A DNA stretch of 64,000 nucleotides, taken from the NCBI GenBank assembly GCA_950295325.1, contig OX485804.1:66006033-66070032 (forward strand). Direction: 5' to 3'. The translations under genes were made by a program, and so were the position numbers. The notes beneath the pieces are model-generated. The model did not search any database and was not told the origin of the DNA. It saw nothing but the letters and a program-made list of their open reading frames with translations. This DNA is from Polytrichum commune. Lineage: Eukaryota > Streptophyta > Polytrichopsida > Polytrichales > Polytrichaceae. This document shows, piece after piece, positions 1 through 13,000 of this stretch (the stretch's first letter is position 1; every line of letters starts with the position of its first letter).

Positions 1-116
1 ATGGCCCATTGATCAGGAATGTACAATGATGTTATTTCAACATTTTATTGTTTCTACATCAGAATTTTGGCTCCAAAAGTTTGTGATGCATGTCCAAATG
101 TACAAATAGGACATAC

Positions 117-3100
117 TATAAGAATGCGGAAGAAGCGATCTGACATATCGTCTTTAAGCATGCCAGAGCTCTGCAGCTGTGAGATGAACAAAGGATACGC
201 TTTGTCATTTGTTCCTGGCATACTGCAGATTCGCGCCCACTCTTGGAAGAATTGCATAACCTATATGCATGAAAGAAAACACAAAATTATCAGCTTTAAG
301 AATTTGCAACCACAAATCACGTTCTTGTACACTGAATTTATCATATGGTAGTTAGAATATAAAAAATACATGGAAGTGTCTGTCGGCCAACCATGTGGTA
401 CTCTATACTTATATTTGCCTCCGTTCAAAAATACATAAAAACATTAAGGACTTACTTTCTCCCGAAGTCCTACTGGATCACCAGCAGCTAAATCACGGCT
501 TCCAGTCTTCCCTTCCTCTCTCACCCCAGCACTGCGACCTGGCACAAACTGCTATCACAATTTTACAGCAAAATAAGGTGTTAGCACCTTACATTTGAAC
601 AATTAAACAAAATTCCACAGCAGCTTAATATGCATTGTGTTAGCTACTGGTTCCACACAAAAATGAAGCACAATCAATACACGTTTCATATTCACTTGAT
701 TTCGGTCTATTACCTATGCTAAGGTAGACAACCCTTACTATGTTGCTTTCCTTATAAGGATACCTATATTTAAGTGGTATATGATTTAGTCTGGCTCCAA
801 GAACGGTCACCAAAAAGAAGTGTTTAGAAGTGATTGGACTGCGTGCTCAAAATATGATGACCATTCTAGGTTCATTGGTCATAACTGGGGAGACCTTTAT
901 GAGCATTTGAGTGAGCATGACAATCTTCACTTTGACAATTAAGAGGATATTCATACGAGCTCCGAAAAATATAAGAAAAGTGGCTACAGATTCAATTTGG
1001 AATTGCTGACCATTTTGTACTAACTGCATGATTCATATGCTGGGAGAAGTGGGCTAGTCAGAAAAGGCAACCATTTAAATCCCCTCTACCTTATTTTCTG
1101 TCTACTTTCTGAACGATTTTACACAAGATATCAAAAGTGCAAACTTTCAATTAGCTGATCACATTGAGATTGTGGTTTACACTTGAGGTTTAGTTGTGGT
1201 TGTTTTTGTGGTTAGGGCCCACCTTCCAATCACAATTACAGTACTTGATCTCTATTACACTCAAACTAGAAAACTTGTAATGGTCATCTGCTTTCTTTGA
1301 CCAAGAAGAAATATTTTTCCAGGAAATATCCCTTAATTGCGACGTACCCACCTTGAAAGTGCTCAAGAATTACTTAAATGTAAAGCACAAAATACTGACA
1401 CTTATCATAAATGGCTCTGTTATGAATCTAAACTAAGATGAAACCAACCTGTACAAAAAATAGATAAGGTAGACGTGCCTAATTGGGTTTCTAATCTAAT
1501 TTGGACACTTATATTTGAGTGGTATGCGGATAGGTGTAATTTTAAAAACGGACACCAAAAAAACATGTGTTCAAAAGAGATTGGACTATGTGCTCAATAT
1601 ACCATTCTAGTCTCAATAGTCAACATAACGGGGGGGGGGGGGCTATATGACCATTTAATGAGCACAAGAATCTTCACTTTGACAATAAATAAATTATTCA
1701 TTCTGAGCTCTGAAAATTATGAGGAAAGCGGCTATGGCCTTGATTTGGATTTGCTAACCATCTCGTACTAATCACGTATTCTGAATCCTAGGAGAAGAGG
1801 GCTAGTCAGAGAAAGTAACCATTTAAGACCCATCCACCTTAAACCAAGGGAAAGATAAAATTCGTATAGGATACATATCTTGGAGTGAAAATTGATTCTG
1901 ATATGTGCAATAATTCAAAGTAGTACCTTTTTGTCCTTCAACAACTTGACTTTCTCATCCTTGTATAAAGTAGTGCTCCCCCTTGCATCCTCCACCAACT
2001 GCTGCCATGCTTCAGGAGAGCCAGGACGTGGTGCCAGCTGGAATCAATACATGAGAATTTTAAGAGCTGTAAATTCCCATGCCTATGATTTGCAGTTGAA
2101 TCTCTTCTATTTATAGTTTTAACATAAATTAGATAAATTTCCAGAACTCGATTCAAATTCAAAGGAAATACATCCCACAGTACAATGATGAAACATATCC
2201 CAAACACACCTGTTTGTATTTTGCTAGAATTAAACACAAACAGGTCCAAGATGGATCTAAATGATAATTGTCTTCATACTTAAGGTGCAAAAAGGAAGAG
2301 TGTATTTTGGACAAGATGAAAATTTTGAATTTGAAAACTTGAAACACTATTTTTTTCTTGCAACCAAGGTAAGGCATCAAGAGTAAATGAAGCAGAAAGA
2401 GCATCTAGAAGAAACTTAGGTCGTGCACAATAAACTGACCTCACACATCCCAGTTCCAACATAATTGCACAAAACCAAATTGAAATTTATAAGAGAAAGC
2501 CATTACCTTGTCCAGAGCTTCAATCACATTGCTAAACTCAACGTTGCTGACCCCAAGCTCTCCTCCAATTACACAAGTTTTCACAAGATACACCGCAAAA
2601 TCAACAGCATCTTCTGCATATTTCGCAATTTTGATAATTATATTCAGTTCCACAGATGCAGTTTTGTAGCCACATTAAATGCCACAATTGATAATCCCAA
2701 GAATTAATTTTACTTGATCAAAGTCGTGTTGTATCTATGATCAGCACTGCAGAGACCATAACCCAAAAATGGTAGAATATCCCATGTATGCACAAGGGTG
2801 CTATTATTAAAATCATATTTGGTAAAATATATATGCCTCTTAAAGAGTTGTGCAAGAGGTTGAGAGAGCATACTATTTCGGCCGCCATCTATCCACTTTA
2901 CAAGATGCAAGTTGTAGTCTGTCAAGTTAATGAGCTCAGACCGTATTAGACCAACAATGATATCCTGGTTGAACTTACGCTCGTCGTCCGAATAAACCAC
3001 CTGTAGAACACATTGCTCAGTGTCATGTCTTCAACAAATTTACAAACATGTGAATGGCACAAAATAATTTCATCCTTTAACTCAATGGGACATCTCATTA

Positions 3101-6100
3101 GGAGTTGGTCCCCTATGATTTCCATTAATTGATTTGCATACAAAATCAATAATTTCTTTCCAAGTGTGGTGCATGCTCGGAGGTAGTATTTGAATTTGAA
3201 TAAAGGGCAACCTATTTCAAATCATCGATGGCCAAACTCATTTTTGCACCTTTTGGGATGCCAAATGAGCTTAACCCTCAAAGAATCGATATAGAATAAT
3301 CCTTATTCCAACCTCCACACTACCTCCAAGGATGCACCAAAAACCTATGGAATATAGAAGGTGTTGTATGAAAAACAACAAACTCCCAACCAAAAGTTAT
3401 GTTGAGTTAGAGGATAACTCTAATAATGACTGTTTCTGTTTCAATGACAAGATGGAAACTTTGGATTAAGAAAGACAGCCCTTATTTGGTTACTTTTCTT
3501 AATCAGACACCTATATTTGAGTGGTATGTGGTTAGGCTAGGCTCCAAAAACAGATACCAACAAGACATGTGTTTAAAAAAGACTGGACTACATCTTCAAA
3601 ATATGTTAACCACTCTAGTCTCAATAGTCAACATAACTGGGGCACCGATATGTGCACAAGAAGCTTCACTTTGACAAAGAATAGGATATTCACATAAGGT
3701 CCAAAAATCATGAGCGAAGTGGCGACAGCCTCGATTTGGATTTGCTAATCAACTCGTACTAATCGGATGTTTCGTACCCTAGGAAAAGTGGGATAGTCAA
3801 AAAAGTAACCATTCAAGACCCTTCTACCTTAGACAAAGTCCACTGATACTTGGAGGCCGCACAATCTCAAACAGTGCCTAATAAGGATAAGTTGGAAAAT
3901 TTGAAGCCGACTAAAATTTCTGATTGATTTCCTCAGGGGAGAAATTTTAGGGCTAGTATAGAAATAACATACCCAGCTTGTGAGTTCTTTCACAACCCGT
4001 TTGCACACATCCCGAATGGCTTCCAGTATGCCTAGGTGGACTATGACATGCATTTGGTTTGATGTTTTCTCAAAGAGGCGCTTAAAAACCTGCATCAAGG
4101 GGATCTTTACTCAATTGCCATTCACACAAGATTGAAACCACTTATACAATATCAGACTCAGATTGAGATACACTAAATCTATATAAACAAGCTATTAGTT
4201 AAGGTTTACTGCAATAACTAGCACAAAACTTGGTCATTTCTAAGACTAGTCTGCACTAAGACATTAGGTTCATCCTTTAAACCCACAGGACTTTGGGTTG
4301 GAGTTTTGCATACAACACCCTCCACGTTCAGTAAGTGTTTGGTGTATGCTTGGAGATAGTGTGGAGGTTTGGATGAAAAACATTCTATATCAGTTCAATG
4401 AGGGTCAAGCTCATTTTGGGATGCAAACAAATGCTAAAATGAATTTGGTCCTCAGTGAACCAAAACAGGTTGCTCTTTATTCAAATTCGAACACTACCTC
4501 CAAGCATGCACCACAAGTAGAAAGAACCAATGCAAAACAACCAATGGACAATCATAGAGGTCCAACTCCCAACGAAAAGTCCAATTGAATTCAAGGATTA
4601 CTCTAATATTCAAGAAATTATTCAGTGAAAGCAACTTAATAATCAAATTGTGCAACAAAACTACACATGTAATTTTGAGCCTAACCTTCTGCGCTATAGC
4701 TAGAGCTGCCTCATCTCTGCTGATACATTGGACAATGATTTCTGGCACCTCATTCACCAATATCTGAACACAAAATATCAACCACAATCAGCTAGCGAAC
4801 ACTTTCAATCCAGTCAGCAACAAGAACCACTTGTAGGTTCTTCTATGAACACAAAATTGACAAGTTTCCAAAAATGTATCTAAATACATATGCAAGCAAA
4901 ATTATTGATACAAATTCATCATATTCATCAACCCTTACCCGAACTTCAGCATCAGATGATGGAACTGTTCTGGAAAGTATAAGGTCCAACTGGAGAAACC
5001 AATACAAGAATGTTAGAGCCCTACATTGAATATAATCCACAAACACCATTGCGTTAAATGGTGCAATACCTGGTCAGCCCCAAAACAAATCATGATTGTG
5101 AGTATAAAATTTCACTGTACAGCTTGTAAAAAAAGAAAACCTTTGTCTTTTTCCCGGTCACAGGTCATAAGAACATCCTCCAAGGACTCGAGCATTTCTA
5201 TGCAATCACAACAATCCACAAAGAGCTACAAATAAATCTGTCTACAGTCGTTGTACACATATTAGACACATAGTTTTGGGAAAAGGTTCATCAAGTTCCA
5301 CCAAAAATCAACAGAATCACATAACTGAAGTTGAATTAGAAATGAATCTACAACCTGAAATCTCCACACAATCAAAAGCTTTCCCAATATGATGCTGACT
5401 AGCAACAGAGGAAGGTATTAACTGCTAGAAGTCAGTCTTGCTTTATAGTTGACCTCTACATCCTTGGACCATTATGGATTGGTTTGTACCACTTGTCCTC
5501 CACTGCATATTAGTGTTATCCTTTAACTCGATGGAACGTTTCATCAGGAGTTGGTCCCCATGATTTTCCACTGGTTGTTTTGCATACAATATCAAATAAT
5601 TTATTTCCACTTGTGGTACATGTTCGGAGGTAGTGTTTGAATTTGAATGAAGAGCAACCTATTTCAATTCATCGAGGGCCAAACTCATTTTAGCACCACT
5701 TGGCATGCTGAAATGAGGTTGACCCTCAATGAATCAATATAGAATGTTCTTTGTACAAACTTCCACACTACCTCCAAGCATGCACCAAAACTTCCCAAAC
5801 ATGGAAGGTGTTGTATGCAAAACAACCAACTCTTGACCAAAAGTCAGGTTGAATTAGAGAATAACTCTGTTGTATGACAAAATAATGTGTATTTGTGATG
5901 CTAGCAACAAGCTGAAGCTCTGATAGAGAAGGTAAAACTTCATGCCCCAAAAGTAGGACAACATCTATGAACAGCTTCAATCGAAAATTTTACCTTTTGT
6001 GCCACCTGATTATACTTCTCCAAAGCTTCCCCAGTAGTGAGGATTGGTTCTTGTGTTGTGAATCCCAATTGCTCTACTGGCAAAGGAGGTGAAATTGTTG

Positions 6101-7066
6101 AAACCTGTTTTAACATAAGAATACACCATAAAATCACTATTTCCATCCATCTTAAAAATTATGCCACTTGTATATCTCTTACTTAAATAACACAAGTTCT
6201 AAACCCAAGTAGAATAACACAAGGAAGGTCACTAAATATAGCTTCATAAATAAAATAATATGAACTTCAGCAATTTTACTGCCGACCTGACTGAAGGCCC
6301 GTTCTTCCTGGAGCTTGTCAAATGCGTTTACCCCATCCAAGTCTACTTTGAAGAGTATTGCCTACCTATGGGTAGGGGAACTTTGTAACTATGCTACTTC
6401 ATATTTTAAATCTAAGATTAATGTTCTGTATGGTAAGCTATACTTACCACAGTCATGTGACCATTTAGATACGAAGGCTATACTTTCCAGTCATGTGACC
6501 ATTCAGATTGTTTACGGACATCAATTTATTTTATCACATAGCATTCTTGAGCTTGTGCGAGGATGTTCGCTTTCTATTCTAGCTTCAAGAATGAAATTTT
6601 TGAGATCAAGGTCCTTGAGTACATGTATGAATGCTGAGCATAGTCAAGTGGCAAGCTCTCATTATTCAACACTTCAATGTTGCCTATCTTCAAACACCAA
6701 ACCTTCTTCCATCCACCAAGATTCATTTGAAGAGGTGTGTCCCCAATAAAAATCATTCTTAGGTTATCCAAATGACCTAGGAATTATTCCATTTGCATTG
6801 AAACCTAAATAGGCTACTTAATAATGCTATGCAATCAATTATTGCATAACATGATATTTAAATATAAGGCACTCCAATTTCAATATTCACCTTCACTACT
6901 GGAATAACCAAGAAATCTTGATAATACCTTCTCAACTTGTTTGACATCCACGACATTGAGTTCCGGAGGTGGAGTTGAAGTGCTTTGGTAGGTTGGAAGT
7001 GAAAGGATGGAATCTTGCACAAGACGCATTTGTCCATCTCCAACAACAGAGGTTGTTGAGTTGAAA
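117..7066 (-). CDS. NOT1: NOT1 exons 30-40: connector region (residues 1541-1925), continues off left edge
   Basis: Exons: 7066-6928, 6361-6287, 6104-5994, 4989-4939, 4763-4686, 4089-3973, 3000-2874, 2613-2507, 2037-1927, 551-456, 260-117. Landmarks are EALEKYNQVAQK, VNEVPEIIVQCISRDEAALA, AIRDVCKRVVKELTSW, IRSELINLTDYNLHLVKWID with DGGRN, and EWARICSMPGTNDKAYPLF. The 25-codon exon 6361-6287 is inferred from splice sites and phase alone and is the weakest. The last exon in the window ends with a GTATGT donor at 116-111, so the rest of the gene lies outside. The introns of this part hold most of the MITE copies. Confidence 0.9.
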
Positions 7067-10000
7067 CTGCATGAAGAGAAGAAATAGGTGGAATCATCAT
7101 AATAACAAACAATTGGGCTTACAATATGACAATATTCTTACTCAAACAAGATACACAATGTAGGCTAACCCTTAACCGTTAAGGGTTGGGGAGACCATAT
7201 TTGATCACATGTTTGAGGGGAACAGGTCCCACGTTCACTCGTTGATCCCCTTCAAGGAGGACACTTCCTCAAGATTTCAAGGGAAGTTGTTGATCCATGT
7301 GCCTCCTTCCATACTAAAATAAGTAAGGTTGCAATTTTATGGAGCTCAACATTCAAATGCACGTATCCCCAACTGGTCTCAAATAGATTTTTGTTTGAGT
7401 CCTTGATTATCAAATTTGGAGAGGGTTCTATTCTTGAAAAGTGGTTAGTTAGTGAAACAAAAGTGTCCACATACATCTTAGGGCGCATTTATTCAATTGA
7501 TGTAATCATTAACATCCAAAAGATGCATAGTTGAAATATTCAAAAATGTTGGAATTCTTGAGATAGGTTTCTTGGGAAAATCAGTGATTTTGTGCTGCAC
7601 ATGAATTTATATTCTCAGAAAAATAGTAAATGATGAGCTTTCCATGGGGACTCTTAAAGGGCATGATAAACATATCATGGTGTGCACATGTACACAAGTT
7701 CAAGTGAAATAAATGTAATTCGTTATCTTGATGAATTTTCAAACCAAATCCATTTTTTAATATTGAACAAATTGTTATAAGCTACTATGCATACATCAAC
7801 CATACAGAAGTCCACTTTAATCCTTTCCTCGCAACTTCTTTTAGAAAGTTCTCTTATGCATGAATGAACCTCATTTTTTTTACTACTTTACTTTAAGCCG
7901 AAAACCCTCGGGCGTTTAGGGTTAAAGGTCCAAGAGGCCCATCTGTGGACATGCAGAATGTCATACACAGCGGATTAAGCTTACTTGATATTTTAGCTTG
8001 AAGTGTCAAAAATCACCCTATCTATAATTATCATAGCATTTGCATTATTCCAATTGGAGCATACATACATATGGAAGAATTGAGCATCAACACTTGAGGT
8101 TGGCATTGTCTCTCTCTATCTGTGGAAGACCTATAGGAATTTATGAGCTCATATGAATGACCTGGTACATACCATGTATATCTCAGCACTGTGTCACCTA
8201 AGATATTGTTTCACTTCCTCTATTTTAATAGGTTGTCCTCAAAACAGATTCAACACTATAGATCAAATAAAATAATACATCATTACTTGTTGCAATTTGT
8301 AGAAATTGTCACATATCCCATATAAACACACCCCAGTCCTTTAACTTCTGAACACTTTTAGCTTGTTCATACCAGTTGTGTATTCTCTCCTTATATTGGA
8401 TGAAACGAAATGCTCATTAGATTCTTTTGAAGTCACTTTGTGTGGATGTCAAGAAGTGTGACCCTTCCAAGGCAACAAGTTATCGCCATCCACCATAATG
8501 TTATGTCATCATGTATTATCACATTCCACTATTTAAAATACTAAATGTATGAGAGGCCCAAATCAGGCACTAAAAGCGTTAGGGGTTGAGGGTGAAGAAG
8601 ACAAGTGAACAGGAAAATCAAAAAAGAAAGAAAAAAATAGAAAATGAAAATAAAAATGTTTTCAATCAAACCTTAATGGAGAAGGCTCCCGCATCTCAAG
8701 CTCTTCTGGAGACAACTCGGAAACTTGAACCGCTGAGGACTGATTGGCACCAGATGAAAAACTTGTTCCACCAGCTTCACGAAATCCGCCACGCCCAGAA
8801 ATATTTCTGATACCAGGAGGACTTGTAGATGTTGCAGGTGCTTCCCTTGTCTGATTTTGCCAGGGCAAACGGGCAAAGTCCTGCTTACAAACACTTAAAA
8901 AAACTAAGCGACTAAATTGTTTGGATAGACATACATTGTCAACTGACAAACAAAGAGAGCAAGATTAGTCAAGACACCTGCATATTATTTCCTTCTTTGA
9001 TTAGAATGCCTCCATCCAGGAAGTAATAATTTAGGCGAATTAGAAGAACTCCAGCCAGGAAAATTCGTCAAATGAGTTGCCATTGGGCCTTATGATTTGA
9101 CTTTTTAAAGAAAATTATACATCCACCTTTGCTAATGTGGAGTAATCAGTAGGGTTTAAAATGCTGACTAAGGAAGTAACATCAGAAGACATCTCAGAAA
9201 AATCTTCAAGTAGCAGTTACTCCACATCACCCACCCCAAACAGCCAGAAAAAGAGAGTTTTAGAACAAGAAAACCATGTGTCCACAACAATTAATATATT
9301 CATGGATCATGATCTTGTACCTCATAAACACGTTCTTGAGCACTTGTTAACCGGTTGGGTCTTGGTCGAAGAGACTCTGGAAGAGACGCAAAATGAGAAG
9401 TTGCAAACATGATTTTCTCATATGCTGTGGAACCTTTACGAGCTCTTTCGGCTCTTCGTGATGCCAATACAGGTCCAATCACATCACCAACATCCCGCTG
9501 TGCCTGGAACACATTACAAAAAATCAGTCACACTGTGACTTGCAGACAGCAAGCAGATGAAAACATCTGCATTGCAATCCAAACACAACAACTACAAAAT
9601 ATTAAACAACAACGTAGCAAACACATCCTTCAAGGGTGATGGAGGATGGATGGTGATAAGTAAAGGTAGGCAATTGAAGTTTGAGATAACTTTTCCGAGC
9701 ATACAAGAGACAAAAATTCCGAAGAACGTTCCTCACAACCAGACATGCATGCATGCATAAAGGCCACCTCCCTGTACTACAGTTTCTCCTCAGTAATTAC
9801 GATCAACAAAAACACACCATAGTCTCCAAGCAAAAGCTAAGATACATTAAAAAGGGGTCAAGTACCTTTTCTGTTGCTGCTTTCTCAATCACAGCACAGC
9901 CCAGATCCAGGTTATCATTTGTAATCAAATTCACAGCTGTATCCAAGTCTTGAGCAGAGATGTTGACCATTAATGATTGCATGGCGCTCCTCAAGTAATT

Positions 10001-13000
10001 TGTCATTGCAACCCGTAGCGGTTCCTGCAGAACAGAAATTAAACGTAGTGGATTTTAAGCACATAGAATAGAAATCACCGCAATGGAACAAATCACAAAA
10101 CTTTGAACAACTGGAACAACTCAATTGGCTACAATACAAGACATTAACAGCACAGGACGTTTAGCCAAGGATGAATGCACAAAAAATTAGTGTAGCAACC
10201 TGCTAAGCAAATCTGGTTCTCATATTAGTACTTAAAAACAATAGCTGAGGTTTGCTGTTGCTGATAGAAAGTACCACATTCACCCACTTCCATTAAACCC
10301 GGGCAATGAAAAAGACACGATGCATAAAGTGTCACAGTTCAAAAATCCTTCCAGTCGAGTTCTATCTGTTCCTTAGTCCCTCTTGATCAAACTCATTGGT
10401 TCTCCTCATAAATTCCTTGGTTCTTTTACATAAAATATCAAAAAAATCTTTCCAATTGTGGTGTATGCTTGGAAGTATTGCTTGAATTTGAATGAAGAGC
10501 AACTTATTTTGGTCCATTGAGGACCAAACTCATTTTAGCACCTCTTGGCATGGACACTACCTCCAAGCATAAACCAAAAACTTACCAAACATGAAAGGTG
10601 TTGCATACGCAAGACAACCAATTTCCAACCAAAAGTCCCATTGAGTTAAAGGATAACTCTAATATTATAGGTTATTGAAAGAATTAGAAACAATGTAAAG
10701 CTTACAGAAAGTCTTATCAAGTGTACCTTGCAGGTAACATGAGCCAAACTTCCGGCCAGACTAGCCACCATGAGGTTGGCCGGTTGGTTTATCCGACTTT
10801 CATCAGATTCCATAGCATAATCCTGTGTAGAGGTATCATTTACATGTGTCACCCACAAATCATCACTACTTCCAGGAAACCCACAAAGACCAGATATATA
10901 TCAACTGGAACAAACAATCCAAATATACTTTGGAAACAGAATGAGCAAAGAAATCTCAAGTTGCATGCAGACAAAGTATTTCATTTCATTTCATAACTAA
11001 GGACTATTGCAATAATTTGCATGTGCAATGTGTAGTAGCAAACCTTGACTACCAGCTCACGGGTCGTCATACAAGCAATTGTTACACTCCGGTCTACCAC
11101 AGGCGTTATTATTTCTAGAATTGCATGCTCCATAGCCATAGGCACAAGTCTGAAATCAAGAACACTTTGTGTGTAAGTATGAATGATTTGTACAACATCT
11201 AATGCAAACTGATGAATCCTTCACACCAGAGGATTTGCTGTCAAATTGTTGTGCAACTATCCATTCCCATAGCATGATATTTCAATGTGTGGAGTGTTCC
11301 CAGTTTGAGCAGTATCACTTGAAAAAAACTTAAAATAAGTAAGTCGCCTTAAACCAATGGCAATCAACAATAGAAGGCAGATTCCCAAAGAATTCCAAGG
11401 TGTAAATCTTGAAGCATTAACCTCAGAATTACATAACATAGTTCTCATTCATATAATTATCAGTCAGAAATTTGAATTCGATTTCACAAAGTAGGTGAAT
11501 TAATTTGCATAAAGAACTGCAAACCAGTTGGGAAAAGAATGTAATGGTTCACAAATATTATTCTAACCTGGCCCTACTTGAAAGATAATAAAAAATGAGG
11601 TAACCTACAAAATTGGCATTTTAAACTGTCATCTTTCAACAAAAATTATACCTTAAGAACCTTAACTATGCATGATTTCTTGGCACAGCCTAAATAATAA
11701 TGAAGTAATAAAACATCAATCTCAGACCTGATGGCCTTCAATACATGTGTCCAGAATTTCATATTGTATAATACTTGAGTATAATACCTTTCAAGCGGAA
11801 GCTGTTGCCCAAGCCCGCTCAATTTACTGTTGATAACAACATATGATGTGTAATCCTGAAGCAATCCAACCTGTCGACACATTTGACCAATTATCAGCAA
11901 TGGTTCCAGTCACAACTGTAAGTCACTAGAGTGGAAAACACAAGAATAAGTGCACAATAATACCTGACTGGAAGTAAGCATTTGTGTTGAATGTATGGCT
12001 TGACCCATGTGCATCCGTTCTCCAGCACTTTGAGTCGATTGCTCTTCCTCCTCAATAATCTATTTCCAGATACAAAATACATGACAAACATAAATAGACT
12101 TGCTAAAAAAACCTCCTCAAATTTGAAGGCAATTTATGTCCCACAACTTGCAATGAAATGCAGTACTGAAACCAAGTCAAAACTACAAGGAGTAAACATT
12201 GAATCCCCAGATAAAATATCTTGAGAGAAACCAACAATCTGCAAAGAATAGGTTAAGATAACTCAGGTAGGTGCACCTATTTAAGATCGTGTGACCTATT
12301 ATGGACACCTAGAATTATAGGTATACTGGACACACAGCATGTGTTACATTGTCCCCCAAAAACTAGAAACCAAGTGCAGGATTTGGCAAGTCCTCTGTGT
12401 AGCACACCATGACATCGACATGGTGGAAGCTCCAACATAGGTAAGACCATAAATTTGCCAATTATACACTTCAATTAACTATATCAAAGGCATTGTAAGC
12501 AACTGTGGATGCCACATGTGGTCTCACATTCTCCAATCATGAGGTGTTAGGCAAGATCATAATAGATTAATCAAGAAGCACTTTATCCCATGCATAAAGT
12601 AGGGCATGACCACAATGGGTAGCACAAATGGATGACCACAATGGGTTTGAAAATATTTTGACTTAGAAAATCAAGATATGATTCAAATATTAATTAAGTT
12701 GCATGGCTCCCAAATCCGCTTTGAAGGGCTAATCCACTAACATTATTAACATATAATTTGGATCCATTTGAGTACCCAAATTCGCCAAAGTGTCAGGAAT
12801 AGGTACACTCGTCTTATGTGTGAAACCCATTCCCAAACTTCCAGGATATTTAGTAAGCTATGCGAGTATTTTTCTGGAAAAACAGAAAATCAACAACTTA
12901 GAGTTGATGAACCACAAGCAATTATCACATAATGAGTAATAGTATTGTCACGAACCTGTGCTATTGCTGATGTAGTCATTGTGGTTGCAGAGTTATTTCC

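Noticed and set aside
5070-5114. Possible 45-nt NOT1 exon between CTGTACAG and a GTATTG donor
   Set aside because: All frames compatible with the neighbours contain a stop.
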